Positions 1 through 8,535 of a stretch of 64,000 nt of DNA are shown piece after piece. Within the stretch, counting starts at the first letter, position 1, and every line of letters begins with the position of its first letter. This DNA is from DASZIT01 sp052143315 (GTDB lineage: Bacteria > Actinomycetota > Acidimicrobiia > Acidimicrobiales > RAAP-2). Position numbers and translations under genes: made by a program. The notes beneath the pieces are model-generated. The model had not been told where the DNA came from and did no database searches. It saw nothing but the letters and a program-made list of their open reading frames with translations. The DNA is taken from contig JBKQTE010000031.1 in assembly GCA_052143315.1 (NCBI GenBank), positions 4,440 through 68,439 of the forward strand. The letters are read 5' to 3'.

Positions 1-191
1 CGGGCCTCCATCTTTCCCTGGCTGTCCTTGGCGGCGTGGTAGTCGCCGTTCTCCTTCAGGTCGCCGAGGGCGCGGGCCGCCTCGATGGCGTGGGCGATCT
101 CCACCCGCCCGCGGGTGGTCAGGTCCTCCAGCTCCGCCTGGAGCCGTTCGTAGGTGTCACGGGTGAGCTGGGTCGCAGAGGTGTCGCTCAT
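1..191 (-). CDS. greA: Transcription elongation factor GreA, N-terminal part (runs off window start)
   Basis: The first 63 codons of a leftward gene read MSDTSATQLTRDTYERLQ..., then the motif GDLKENGDYHAAKD, which is the conserved tip of the GreA/GreB N-terminal coiled coil. GreA inserts this coiled coil into the secondary channel of RNA polymerase and stimulates transcript cleavage in backtracked complexes; the acidic residues D and E in this motif carry that activity. The C-terminal FKBP-like domain lies outside the window. The ATG at 191-189 is preceded by TAGCCT at 200-205 on the same strand with 8 nt between, so the mRNA may be leaderless. Family assignment is sure; the full length cannot be seen. 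Confidence 0.93.
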   Translation of the reverse strand, partial: MSDTSATQLTRDTYERLQAELEDLTTRGRVEIAHAIEAARALGDLKENGDYHAAKDSQGKMEA

Positions 192-199
192 GGCGTCCC

Positions 200-205
200 A
201 GGCTA
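200..205 (-). promoter_or_regulatory. Putative -10 hexamer (TAGCCT) for greA
   Basis: TAnnnT on the minus strand, 8 nt before the greA ATG. This matches the leaderless pattern repeated at other genes in the window. No clear -35 element is visible. Confidence 0.35.
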
Positions 206-317
206 ACGGCTGCGAGGGGCGTTGCCGTCCCGTCGCCGCCCCCGCCCGGGGCGCCGGACGGGACAGGCCGGCCGATGGCAGACTCTCTGCCCACAAGGTG
301 AGACGAGGGGTCGAGAC

Positions 318-1451
318 GTGGCCGACGTACAGGGGAGCTGGGACAAGCAGTACGACGGGGTGGCCGCCACACTGGCCGCCAGCCTCGACCGCGGTACCGA
401 CGTCGGCGCCTCGGTGGCCGTGCTGGTCGGCGGCGAACCGGTGGTGGACATCTGGGGCGGCTTCGCCGACGAGGCCCGTACCACGCCCTGGGAGCGGGAC
501 ACCATCACCAATGTCTGGTCGACGACCAAGACGATGACGTTCGTGTGTGCGCTGATGCTCGCCGATCGCGGCCAGCTCGACTTCCACGCCCCGGTGGCCA
601 ACTACTGGCCGGAGTTCGCCGCCGGTGGGAAGGAGGCCGTGGAGGTCCGCCACCTGATGGGGCACACCGCCGGCCTGCCCGGGTGGACCGAGCCGCTCCG
701 CTCCGAGGAGCTGGCCGACTGGGACCGGTGCACGTCGCTGCTGGCCGCTCAGGAGCCGTGGTGGGAGCCGGGGACCGCTTCCGGCTACCACGCCGTGACC
801 CAGGGCTACCTGATCGGCGAGGTCGTTCGTCGCATCACCGGCCGGTCGATCGGGACCTTCTTCGCCGACGAGGTGGCCGGGCCGCTCGGTGCCGACTTCC
901 ACATCGGGCTACCCGAGGAGGAGGACCGGCGGGTGTCGTTGGTGATCCCGCCGCCGGCCATCGACCTCGCCGCGCTGCAGCCGACCGAGTACGCCCTGCG
1001 GGCGCTGGCCAACCCGCCCATGGATGCCTGGCTGAGCCACCAGGATTGGTGGCGCCGGGCGGAGATCCCGGCGGCCAACGGGCACGGGAACGCCCGTTCG
1101 GTGGCCACCGTCCAGTCGGTCATCGCCGGCCGGGGCGCGGCCCGGGGGACGCGGCTGCTGTCCGAGGAAGGGTGCCGCCCCATCTTCGAGGAGCAGGCCA
1201 ACGGGACGGACCTGGTGCTCGGGACGCCGATCCGCTTCGGCATGGGGTACGGCCTGGGCAACGAACTGGTGCCGCTCGGTCCGGCCGCCTGCTACTGGGG
1301 CGGCTACGGCGGGTCCATCGTGGTCATCGACCAGGAGACCGACCTTACCGTCGCCTACGTGATGAACCGGATGGAGAGCGGGCTGGTGGGCGATCTGCGA
1401 GGGGCGAGCCTGGTGGCCGCCGCCGTGCAGGGGCTGGTCAACGGCAGCTAG
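318..1451 (+). CDS. Serine hydrolase, class C beta-lactamase/esterase family
   Basis: A 377-residue protein of the beta-lactamase superfamily (penicillin-binding-protein fold), most like EstB/LAE-type esterases rather than true antibiotic-hydrolysing enzymes. The nucleophile motif SxxK is S68-T-T-K71 and the Tyr motif is Y157-H-A. No signal peptide is visible, so it is probably cytoplasmic and acts on small esters or amides; the substrate is unknown. I chose GTG 318 because GAGGGG lies 7 nt upstream; an in-frame ATG further upstream at 222 would add 32 Arg/Pro-rich residues that look non-coding. It converges on the DUF2252 gene. Confidence 0.85.
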   Translation: MADVQGSWDKQYDGVAATLAASLDRGTDVGASVAVLVGGEPVVDIWGGFADEARTTPWERDTITNVWSTTKTMTFVCALMLADRGQLDFHAPVANYWPEFAAGGKEAVEVRHLMGHTAGLPGWTEPLRSEELADWDRCTSLLAAQEPWWEPGTASGYHAVTQGYLIGEVVRRITGRSIGTFFADEVAGPLGADFHIGLPEEEDRRVSLVIPPPAIDLAALQPTEYALRALANPPMDAWLSHQDWWRRAEIPAANGHGNARSVATVQSVIAGRGAARGTRLLSEEGCRPIFEEQANGTDLVLGTPIRFGMGYGLGNELVPLGPAACYWGGYGGSIVVIDQETDLTVAYVMNRMESGLVGDLRGASLVAAAVQGLVNGS

Positions 1452-1477
1452 GCGGGCGGTTCAGGTGACCCGGACGT

Positions 1478-1500
1478 GCGGCCCCGGGACGGTCGGCCGC
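1478..1500. terminator. Hairpin between convergent genes
   Basis: GCGGCC at 1478-1483 and GGCCGC at 1495-1500 form a perfect 6-bp stem with an 11-nt loop between two convergent genes. There is no T-run, so it is only a candidate bidirectional terminator. Confidence 0.3.
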
Positions 1501-1507
1501 CCGTGGC

Positions 1508-2920
1508 TCAATGGACGGGGTCGGCGGCGACGGTCCCGGCGGTGATGGCGTCGACCAGGGCCCGGTGGTCCCGCTGGTTCTGATCGGCGTAGGTGCCGGC
1601 GAACCTGGTCAGGGAGCGGTCGATGGCGTCCCCGGAGCCGAGATAGGCGGCGATGGCGATGGCGTCGCCCGACCTGGCATGGGCGCGGGCCAGCGTCCAG
1701 GCGCACATCTCCCCGTAGATCCCCAGTACCTTCGGTGGCATGCCGTCGACGTCGGCCGACGCCTTCCAGTCCCACAGCTGGCGCATGTAGAAGTCGCGCG
1801 AGGAGCCGTCGGGCCCCACCGCCCGGTGCCACCCGAGCAGGACGTCGCTGGCCGCCTGCATCAGCCTTTGGCCCTCGACCACCCGCTGCCCGTGGTTGGT
1901 GAAGCGGCTCTTGCCCACGAACGGCTCCAGTACCGAGGCATCCGCCTCCTTCACCTGCAGGAACAGCGGGTCGCCCGTGTCCCGGCCGACGAACAGCGCC
2001 ACCCAGCACCGGGTGCCCACGCTGCCCACCCCGACCACCTTGCGGGCCAGGTGCGAGTACCGGTAGGTCTCGAGCAGGTGGCGACGGTCGCCCTGGAGGG
2101 TGCGGCGGTAGGCCCGCAGCGACGTGCGGACAGCGTCCTCGACCTTCCACGCCTCGGCGTCGGAGAAGAGCTCCTCCACCGGTACCAGCAGCGGTGGGTC
2201 GCTGAGGAACCGCAGCTCGCCGTCGACCGAGTGGGTCAGCTTGGCCGACGCCTTCAGCCGGTCCTTGGTCTCCGCCTTGGCGGCGACGCGGCTGAGGTTC
2301 TCGAGCACGCCGGCGCCGACCTCGGCTCCCCAGCGGGCCTTGATCCCCTCGCCGTCGAGCTTGGCGTACCAGATGTCGAGGTTGTGCATCCCGGCGAACT
2401 CCGACATCGCCTGGCGGTACTGGCGGGCGGCCTGCCCGATGATGGTGGCACGCTGGCCGTCGCTGCAGCCCCGCGACCGGGCGGCGATCTCGACGCTGGC
2501 CACCAGGCGCTTCAGGTCCCACTCGAAGGGCCCCCGGGTCGTCTCGTCGAAGTCGTTGACGTCGAAGACCAGGTCGCGCTCGGGGGAGGCGAACCCGCCG
2601 AAGTTGGCCAGGTGGGCGTCGCCGCACAGCTGCACGACGAGCCCGGTGTCGGCGGCGGCGGCCAGGTCGCCGGCCATCACCGCCGCCGCGCCACGGAAGA
2701 AGGCGAACGGGCTGGCGGCCATCCGCCCGTAGCGGATGGGCAGCAGCGACTGCTCGCGAGCCACCGCCTGGCGCTCGAGGATGCCCAACGGGTCGCGAGG
2801 GGTGGCGTCCGGCGACCACTCGGCATGGTCCGAACGCTTCAGGCGCGACCGGGCCTGCCGGCCGGCGACGGCCCGGTCCTCGGGGGTCAGGTACTCGGTG
2901 AGCCGGGCGGTGGGGCTCAC
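1508..2920 (-). CDS. DUF2252 family protein
   Basis: A 470-residue protein carrying the typical DUF2252 blocks: IRYGRMAASPFAFFRGAA near residue 62, then VQLCGDAHLANFGGFASPE, FDVNDFDET and EWDLKRLVAS. The GDAHLxNFG and NDFDE motifs resemble the catalytic HxDxxxxN and metal-binding elements of kinase-like (APH/choline kinase fold) proteins, so a small-molecule kinase-like role is possible, but the family has no established reaction that I can name. The gene stands alone between convergent and divergent neighbours. The start is GTG at 2920; the upstream Shine-Dalgarno is weak, so the start could be a few codons off. Confidence 0.85.
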   Translation of the reverse strand: MSPTARLTEYLTPEDRAVAGRQARSRLKRSDHAEWSPDATPRDPLGILERQAVAREQSLLPIRYGRMAASPFAFFRGAAAVMAGDLAAAADTGLVVQLCGDAHLANFGGFASPERDLVFDVNDFDETTRGPFEWDLKRLVASVEIAARSRGCSDGQRATIIGQAARQYRQAMSEFAGMHNLDIWYAKLDGEGIKARWGAEVGAGVLENLSRVAAKAETKDRLKASAKLTHSVDGELRFLSDPPLLVPVEELFSDAEAWKVEDAVRTSLRAYRRTLQGDRRHLLETYRYSHLARKVVGVGSVGTRCWVALFVGRDTGDPLFLQVKEADASVLEPFVGKSRFTNHGQRVVEGQRLMQAASDVLLGWHRAVGPDGSSRDFYMRQLWDWKASADVDGMPPKVLGIYGEMCAWTLARAHARSGDAIAIAAYLGSGDAIDRSLTRFAGTYADQNQRDHRALVDAITAGTVAADPVH

Positions 2921-3209
2921 CGAACCGCCCCGTGCCGCCCCAGCCGTCGGCTTCCCACGTCACGGCCCTGCGCCTCTGCGTCCATCGCTGCCCCCATCGG
3001 CCGGACCCCCACGGTCCGACGGCTTCGCCGTCCGACCGGTGGAGGTGTCGAGGAGGATCATCGTAGACAGCCGACCGTCGCGGATGGAGGGGAAGCCGGC
3101 CGGCACGACCGGTGCGGCTGCCCTAGGGTCGCGTCGGTCGGGCGGCCCCGCCGTCACGACGTCGGGCGGGGGATCGGCAAGGACGGTCCCCATCAACGGG
3201 AGGTCGACC

Positions 3210-4610
3210 ATGCCGCTGCACGAACGAATCAAGGTCCGGGCCCAGCTCAACGACTCGCTGTTCGCCTCCAAGGCGCTCCGGGCCGAGTTACCCAAGTACC
3301 GGTTCCCGGCCCACGAGACGGTGCCGGAGATAGCCGCCGAGGCCATCGAGGACGAGCTCCTCCTGGACGGCAACTCCCTGCAGAACCTGGCCACCTTCTG
3401 CCAGACCTGGGAGGAGCCCCAGGTCCACCGGCTCATGGACCTGTCCATGAACAAGAACCTGATGGACAAGGACGAGTACCCCCAGTCGGCGGAGATCGAG
3501 CGGCGGTGCGTGCACATGCTGGCCGACCTCTGGAGCGCCCCCGACTCCGCCAACACCGTCGGCGCCTCGACCATCGGCTCGTCGGAGGCGTGCATGCTGG
3601 CCGGCCTGGCCGCCAAGTGGCGATGGCGGGCAGAGCGGGAGGCCGCCGGCCTTCCCACCGACAAGCCCAACATGGTGTGCGGCCCGGTCCAGGTGGTGTG
3701 GCACAAGTTCGCCCGCTACTGGGACGTCGAGATGCGTGAGATCCCCATGGCCCCCGGCAGGTACTGCATGGAGCCCGAGCAGATGCTCGAGCTGATCGAC
3801 GAGAACACCATGCTGGTGGTGCCTACCTTCGGGGTGACCTACACCGGCGCCTACGAGCCGGTGCTCGAGCTGTCACAGGCGCTCGACCGGCTGCAGTCCG
3901 ACAAGGGGTGGGACGTGGACCTCCACGTCGACGGGGCCAGCGGCGCCTTCCTGGCCCCCTTCGTCGCCCCCGAGGTCGAGTTCGACTTCCGGATCCCCCG
4001 GGTGAAGTCGATCAGTACCTCCGGCCACAAGTTCGGCCTCGCCCCCCTCGGCGTGGGCTGGGTGGTGTGGCGGGACGTCGCCGAGCTCCCCGAGGGGCTG
4101 ATCTTCCACGTCACCTACCTGGGGGGCGATATGCCCGACTTCCAGATCAACTTCTCGCGCCCGGCCGGGCAGATCATCGCCCAGTACTACGACTTCATCC
4201 GGCTCGGCCGCGACGGCTACGCCCGGGTGCACCAGGCCTGCTACGACACCGGGGCCTGGCTGGCCAAGGAGATCCTCAAGCTCGGGCCCTTCGAGCTGCT
4301 GTGCGAGAGCACGCCGTCCACCGGCATCCCGGCCGTCACCTGGCGGATCAAGGAGGGCGAGGACCCGGGCTTCACCCTCTACGACCTGGCCGACCGGCTC
4401 CGGGTACGGGGGTGGCAGGTGCCGGCCTACCCGCTGACCGGCTCGGTCTCCGGGGTGACCGTCCAGAGGGTCCTGGTCCGCCAGGGCCTCGACCGCGACA
4501 TGGCCTCGATCCTGCTCGCCGACTTCGCCGCCTCGGTGGCCCACTTCGACAAGCACCCGGTGTCGGTGGCCATGAGCCCCGAGGAGGCCGGGGGCTTCAA
4601 CCACCTGTAG
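3210..4610 (+). CDS. gadB: Glutamate decarboxylase
   Basis: A PLP-dependent group II decarboxylase of 466 residues, the same length as E. coli GadA/GadB. It converts L-glutamate to GABA and CO2, consuming a proton. The PLP lysine is K274 in the motif STSGHKFGLAPLG (E. coli K276), and the PLP-ring aspartate is D241 in HVDGASGAF. The ATG at 3210 follows GGGAGG with 5-6 nt spacing; the open frame extends far upstream but that part is an antisense shadow of the DUF2252 gene. No glutamate/GABA antiporter gene is adjacent, so the role here (acid resistance, GABA shunt or redox balance) is open. Confidence 0.96.
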   Translation: MPLHERIKVRAQLNDSLFASKALRAELPKYRFPAHETVPEIAAEAIEDELLLDGNSLQNLATFCQTWEEPQVHRLMDLSMNKNLMDKDEYPQSAEIERRCVHMLADLWSAPDSANTVGASTIGSSEACMLAGLAAKWRWRAEREAAGLPTDKPNMVCGPVQVVWHKFARYWDVEMREIPMAPGRYCMEPEQMLELIDENTMLVVPTFGVTYTGAYEPVLELSQALDRLQSDKGWDVDLHVDGASGAFLAPFVAPEVEFDFRIPRVKSISTSGHKFGLAPLGVGWVVWRDVAELPEGLIFHVTYLGGDMPDFQINFSRPAGQIIAQYYDFIRLGRDGYARVHQACYDTGAWLAKEILKLGPFELLCESTPSTGIPAVTWRIKEGEDPGFTLYDLADRLRVRGWQVPAYPLTGSVSGVTVQRVLVRQGLDRDMASILLADFAASVAHFDKHPVSVAMSPEEAGGFNHL

Positions 4611-4826
4611 GCCCCAGCGGCGGGTACATCCCGCGCACCGGCGGGCTCGCCATCGAAGCCCACGCCGCCGCCGGGCTCCCGCCAGGCCTACAATGCATCG
4701 CCGCCCACATCCGGCCGGTCCGGCTGGAGTGCCGGGCGGTGGCAGGTTCAACGTCGCTCGACCACCACATACTGTCCGGGCTCCCAACTCTCCCGGGTCG
4801 CAGTCCTACCAAGGGGGTTCCCCACC

Positions 4827-5228
4827 ATGCTCGCGTCTTCGTACCCGCTGCTCGACGTCTTTTGGACGATGCTCGAGTTCTTCCTGTTCTTCATCTGGAT
4901 CTGGCTGCTGATCATGGTGTTCTCCGACATCTTCCGCAGTCACGACATGGGCGGCTGGGCCAAAGCGCTGTGGTCGATCTTCATCATCATCTTCCCGTTC
5001 CTGGGCGTCTTCATCTACCTGATCGCCCGCGGCTCGAGCATGCACGAGCGTGCGGCCAAGCAGGCCCTGGCACAGCAGCAGGCGTTCGACGCCTACATCC
5101 GCCAGACCGCCGGTTCCAGCGGTGGAGCCAACACCGCCGACCAGCTGGTCAAGCTGGCCGAGCTGAAGAGCCGGGGTGTGCTGACCGACGCCGAGTTCGA
5201 GGCACAGAAGGCCAAGATCCTGGGCTGA
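4827..5228 (+). CDS. Small membrane protein with PLDc_N and SHOCT domains
   Basis: A 133-residue protein. Residues 10-35 and 48-68 are hydrophobic and form two membrane helices of the PLD nuclease N-terminal (PLDc_N) type, with FSDIFRSHDMGGWAKALW as the conserved loop between them. Residues 103-133 form a SHOCT domain (DQLVKLAELKSRGVLTDAEF...), a short C-terminal module common in actinobacterial membrane proteins and thought to mediate oligomerisation. No enzyme active site is present. The ATG follows AAGGGGG at 4809-4816. The function is unknown. Confidence 0.8.
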   Translation: MLASSYPLLDVFWTMLEFFLFFIWIWLLIMVFSDIFRSHDMGGWAKALWSIFIIIFPFLGVFIYLIARGSSMHERAAKQALAQQQAFDAYIRQTAGSSGGANTADQLVKLAELKSRGVLTDAEFEAQKAKILG

Positions 5229-5298
5229 CCCGCCTTGCGGCACCGGGGCCCGGACGGGCTCGGCACCGGGGCCGTCCGAGTGGTTGGATAGCTTGGCG

Positions 5299-6408
5299 AT
5301 GAGCAGCGCGACCGGCACCGGCGGCGACAAGCGACCCCGCTCCTTCGAAGCGCAGTTCGAGGAGCAGCAGGCCAGTCCGTTCCCGTGGAAGGCCGTCGTC
5401 AAACGGGCGGTGGTGGTCGCCGTGGCCGGGGTGGCCCTGTACCTGGTGGCGCCCAGCGTCATCGCCGTCCTCCATTCGTGGCCCCGCCTGGTCACCCTCA
5501 CCCCCATCTGGCTGGTGGTGGCCCTGATGGCCGAGGTCGGCCACTTCGCCTGCACCTTCTCCCTCCAGCGGATCGCCCTCCGGACCAAGGCGTGGTTCCC
5601 GGTGGTCACCGCCCAGCTGGCCGGCAACGCCATCAGCCTGATCGTGCCCGGGGGAGCCGCCCCCGGGGCCGCCGTCCAGTTCCGGATGCTGGCGGCCAGC
5701 GGCATGGACGCCGCCGACGCCGTGGGCGGACTGACCGCCTTCTCGCTGCTCGGCATCGCCGGCCTGCTGGCGCTGCCGGTGCTGGTGCTGCCGATCCTGC
5801 TCTTCGGCTCGCCGGTCAGCTCCGGCCTCTACATCCTGGCCATCATCGGGGCGGTGGCCTTCGTGCTCTTCACCGGCTTCAGTGCGGTGGTGGCCGCCGC
5901 CAACGCCCCGCTCGAGTGGCTCGGCCGAGCCATCCAGGCCATCCGCAACCGCCTCTTCCGCCGCCGGCCGCCGATGACCGGGCTCCCTGACCGTCTTCTC
6001 GAGCAGCGAGACCTCATCCGATCGGTGCTGGGCAGGCAGTGGTGGCAGGCCACCCTCCTCTCCGCCGGTCGCCTGGCCCTCGACTACCTCTGCCTGCTGG
6101 GGTGCGTGCGGGCGGTGGGCAGCCACCCGCGGCCATCGCTGGTGCTGCTGGCCTACGCGGTGGCCGGGGTCATCGGGCTGGTCCCGATCACCCCCGGCGG
6201 GCTGGGGATCGTCGAAGCCAGCCTCAGTGGGCTGCTGGTGTTGGTCGGGCTGACCGCCGGCGAGGCGGTGCTGGCCACGCTGGCGTACCGGCTGGCCTCC
6301 TACTGGATCCCGCTCATGGCCGGGCCGGTGGCCTACGCCCTCTTCAAGCGGCGGTACCGGGATCCGGGGCCGCCGGGCATGCCGTCGGCCGCGCCGTCGC
6401 CGCTCTGA
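5299..6408 (+). CDS. YbhN/LPG-synthase-type integral membrane protein (flippase-like)
   Basis: A polytopic membrane protein (369 residues from ATG 5299; an in-frame TTG at 5284 would add five) of the lysylphosphatidylglycerol synthetase transmembrane-region family (UPF0104/YbhN). About eight hydrophobic helices are visible, with the family blocks GNAISLIVPGGAAPGAAVQFRML near residue 110 and ITPGGLGIVEASL near residue 300. It lacks the C-terminal aminoacyl-transferase domain of MprF, so a lipid or polyprenol-linked glycan transport role is the usual inference for such stand-alone domains. The N-terminal 35 residues are charged and cytoplasmic. It converges on the thiolase-like gene. Confidence 0.8.
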   Translation: MSSATGTGGDKRPRSFEAQFEEQQASPFPWKAVVKRAVVVAVAGVALYLVAPSVIAVLHSWPRLVTLTPIWLVVALMAEVGHFACTFSLQRIALRTKAWFPVVTAQLAGNAISLIVPGGAAPGAAVQFRMLAASGMDAADAVGGLTAFSLLGIAGLLALPVLVLPILLFGSPVSSGLYILAIIGAVAFVLFTGFSAVVAAANAPLEWLGRAIQAIRNRLFRRRPPMTGLPDRLLEQRDLIRSVLGRQWWQATLLSAGRLALDYLCLLGCVRAVGSHPRPSLVLLAYAVAGVIGLVPITPGGLGIVEASLSGLLVLVGLTAGEAVLATLAYRLASYWIPLMAGPVAYALFKRRYRDPGPPGMPSAAPSPL

Positions 6409-6422
6409 CCGGCGAACGCCGG
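6409..6422. terminator. Short hairpin between convergent genes
   Basis: CCGGCG-AA-CGCCGG is a perfect palindromic hairpin lying exactly in the 21-nt gap between two convergent stop codons. No T-run follows. Confidence 0.3.
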
Positions 6423-6429
6423 ACGGTGC

Positions 6430-8019
6430 CTAGCTGAGGTCGACCTCGCCGTCGGTCCGGAGCGTCCCCAGCCGGCCGCACCCCTCCTCGGTGACCAGCA
6501 GCGACAGGTGGTCGGGATCGGTGACGTTGGCCCACGTCCGGCGTCCGTCGGGCGTGCGGCAGGCCACCACCGCCCGCCACGGCGTGCCGTCCCGCTCGTA
6601 GCCGACCGAGTAGGTCTCGACGGTGACCTCGCCCAGGGCGTCGGCGTCCGACGAGCACTGGGGGAGGCCGCCCACCGCCCCCTGCGGGTCGGCCCAGCGG
6701 AAGCCGGCGGCCTCGGTGGCGCCGACTCGGTCGGGCAGTTCGGGGAGTGGGCCCACCGCCGGCGGCTCGGTGCCGTAGACGCCGATGCTGTGCCCGGTGA
6801 CGTGCCACCCGAGGCCGGACACCAGACCCAGCGAGCCCGGGTCGGCGCGGAGGGTCGCCACCATGGAGGCGACGGCGTGGGTGCCGTAGTTGTTGCCGGG
6901 GCCGCCGGCGAAGGTGAGACCGCCGGTCACTGTCAGGGGACGGGAAGGGTCGTCGGTGGCCACGCCGATCTCGGCGGCGGCGATCTCCACGGCGGACGGG
7001 AAGCACGAGTAGAGGTCGAGGTGGGCGACGGCGTCGGCCCCCGTCCCGGCCAGCACCAGGGCCGACCCGGCGGCCAGCCGGATGGCCGGCGAGGAGTGGA
7101 AGTCGGCCCGGTGGGACAGGAACCAGTGGTCGTCGGCGTCCGCCCCGGCCAGCGGGAACACCCACCGGTGGCGGGGAACGCCGGCGGCAGCGGCTGCCCC
7201 GGCCGAGCAGAGGATCAGGGCGGCACCCTGGTCGACCTGCATGTTGGCCGTCAGCAGCTTGGTGTACGGGTAGGAGATCAAACGGTTCGACTCGCCGGGG
7301 GTGGCGATCTCCGCCGCCGTCCGGGGCTCCCTCAGCCAGGCGTACGGGTTGGTCGCCGCCACCTCGGAGAAGCCGGCCCACAGGGCGGCGATCCGCTGGC
7401 GGTGCTGGTCGAGCCCTCGGCCGGCGCGGGCCCTGAGGGCGTTCTCGAACAGCGGGTAGACGTGGACCGGCAGGTCGAGCCCCCGCTCCTCCTCGGCGTC
7501 GGTGGTGCCCCGCTGGGGATTCCCGAACGGGGTCGGCACCGCCACGTCGGGGCGCTGGGCCGTCCACGGGAGGACGGGCCGGTCGGGGTGCCGGCGGGCG
7601 GCGGTCAGGGTGTAGACGCAGTCGGCCCCGGTGATCACCGCTACCTCGAGCTCCCCCCGCCCGATGGCCAAGGCGGTCCGGTTGACCAGGCGCTGGGCGT
7701 TGTTGCCGCCGGTGGTGGTCAGGACCAGCTCGTCGGGCTCGATCCCCATCGCCTCCGCCACCAGCCGGCCGGGGTTGACGTACTCCCAGCTCAACGGGGG
7801 CAGCACCCGGAGCGACGTGGCCTGCTCGAGGAGCTTCCGGCCGTCGGGCCCCGCCCCGCCCCGGTCGTTTCCCGAGCAGTCGTCGACGGCGGCCGTCAGG
7901 GCTTCCACCATCAGGGCCACTGGCTCGGCCCGCCGGGTCAGGTCGCTCCCGTCGGGGCCGGGCCGGTTGGTCACCTGGCCGGCGCCCACGATGACCGGTG
8001 TTCTGGGGTCGACCACCAT
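6430..8019 (-). CDS. Thiolase-like protein (TLP1-type), probably without thiolytic activity
   Basis: A 529-residue thiolase-fold protein. Its length and C-terminal extension (about residues 430-529) match thiolase-like proteins of type 1 known from mycobacteria. Where a true thiolase has the nucleophilic Cys, this protein reads LTTTGGNNAQRLVN (residues 99-113), with Asn in place of Cys. The C-terminal glycine-rich loop is also altered (GGPGNNYGTHAV). It probably binds acyl-CoA, but classical thiolysis is doubtful. Start: ATG 8019 gives the natural N-terminus MVVDPRTPVIVGAGQ; a longer frame upstream is antisense to rpiB. It is divergent from rpiB, with a 60-nt gap holding both promoters (minus-strand TACGCT at 8030-8035). 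Confidence 0.85.
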   Translation of the reverse strand: MVVDPRTPVIVGAGQVTNRPGPDGSDLTRRAEPVALMVEALTAAVDDCSGNDRGGAGPDGRKLLEQATSLRVLPPLSWEYVNPGRLVAEAMGIEPDELVLTTTGGNNAQRLVNRTALAIGRGELEVAVITGADCVYTLTAARRHPDRPVLPWTAQRPDVAVPTPFGNPQRGTTDAEEERGLDLPVHVYPLFENALRARAGRGLDQHRQRIAALWAGFSEVAATNPYAWLREPRTAAEIATPGESNRLISYPYTKLLTANMQVDQGAALILCSAGAAAAAGVPRHRWVFPLAGADADDHWFLSHRADFHSSPAIRLAAGSALVLAGTGADAVAHLDLYSCFPSAVEIAAAEIGVATDDPSRPLTVTGGLTFAGGPGNNYGTHAVASMVATLRADPGSLGLVSGLGWHVTGHSIGVYGTEPPAVGPLPELPDRVGATEAAGFRWADPQGAVGGLPQCSSDADALGEVTVETYSVGYERDGTPWRAVVACRTPDGRRTWANVTDPDHLSLLVTEEGCGRLGTLRTDGEVDLS

Positions 8020-8067
8020 GGGAGTCGAGAGCGTACCGTGACGGTGTCCGGTCCGATGCGGCGTCGG

Positions 8068-8073
8068 TACACT
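8068..8073 (+). promoter_or_regulatory. Putative -10 hexamer (TACACT) for rpiB-glyA
   Basis: TACACT ends 6 nt before the rpiB ATG, which suggests that transcription starts at or next to the start codon. No convincing -35 element is seen. Confidence 0.4.
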
Positions 8074-8079
8074 CACTGC

Positions 8080-8535
8080 ATGCGCATCGCGGTCGGTTCG
8101 GACCACGCCGGCTACGACCTGAAGGAGGCGGCGGCCAGTCATCTGGCTCAGGCCGGCCACGAGGTGGTCGACCTCGGTACCGACTCGCCCGACGTCTCGG
8201 TCGACTATCCGGTCTTCGGCCTGGCGGTGGCCCGGGCGGTGGCCGCCGGGGACGTGGACCGCGGGGTGTGTGTGTGCGGCACCGGTATCGGGATCGGCAT
8301 CGCCGCCAACAAGGTGGCCGGGGTGCGGGCCGCCCTGGTGCATGATGTGACCACGGCCGACCTCGCTCGCCGCCACAACGACGCCAACGTGGTGTGCCTG
8401 GGCGGGCGCACCACCGGGGTGGCCGAGGCCATGGACGCCATCGACGCCTTCTTCTCCACCGCCTTCGACGGCGGCCGCCATCAGCGGCGGCTCGACGAGA
8501 TCTCCCAGTACGAAAGGCAGCCAACGATCCCATGA
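8080..8535 (+). CDS. rpiB: Ribose-5-phosphate isomerase B
   Basis: A 151-residue RpiB/LacAB-family sugar-phosphate isomerase that interconverts ribose 5-phosphate and ribulose 5-phosphate in the pentose phosphate pathway. The N-terminus MRIAVGSDHAGYDLKE holds the phosphate and active-site residues D8, H9 and Y12. The catalytic base region is VCVCGTGIGIGIAANK, with Cys66 in the position used by E. coli RpiB, unlike mycobacterial RpiB, which uses Glu elsewhere. H100-N in RRHNDANV is also conserved. Its stop overlaps the glyA start (ATGA, 8532-8535), so the two are co-transcribed and translationally coupled. Confidence 0.95.
   Translation: MRIAVGSDHAGYDLKEAAASHLAQAGHEVVDLGTDSPDVSVDYPVFGLAVARAVAAGDVDRGVCVCGTGIGIGIAANKVAGVRAALVHDVTTADLARRHNDANVVCLGGRTTGVAEAMDAIDAFFSTAFDGGRHQRRLDEISQYERQPTIP

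Noticed and set aside
1511..3739. Long open frame on the plus strand across the DUF2252 and glutamate decarboxylase genes
   Set aside because: It is antisense to one gene and out of frame with the other; the product is Gly/Arg/Pro/His-rich, the usual shadow in very GC-rich DNA.
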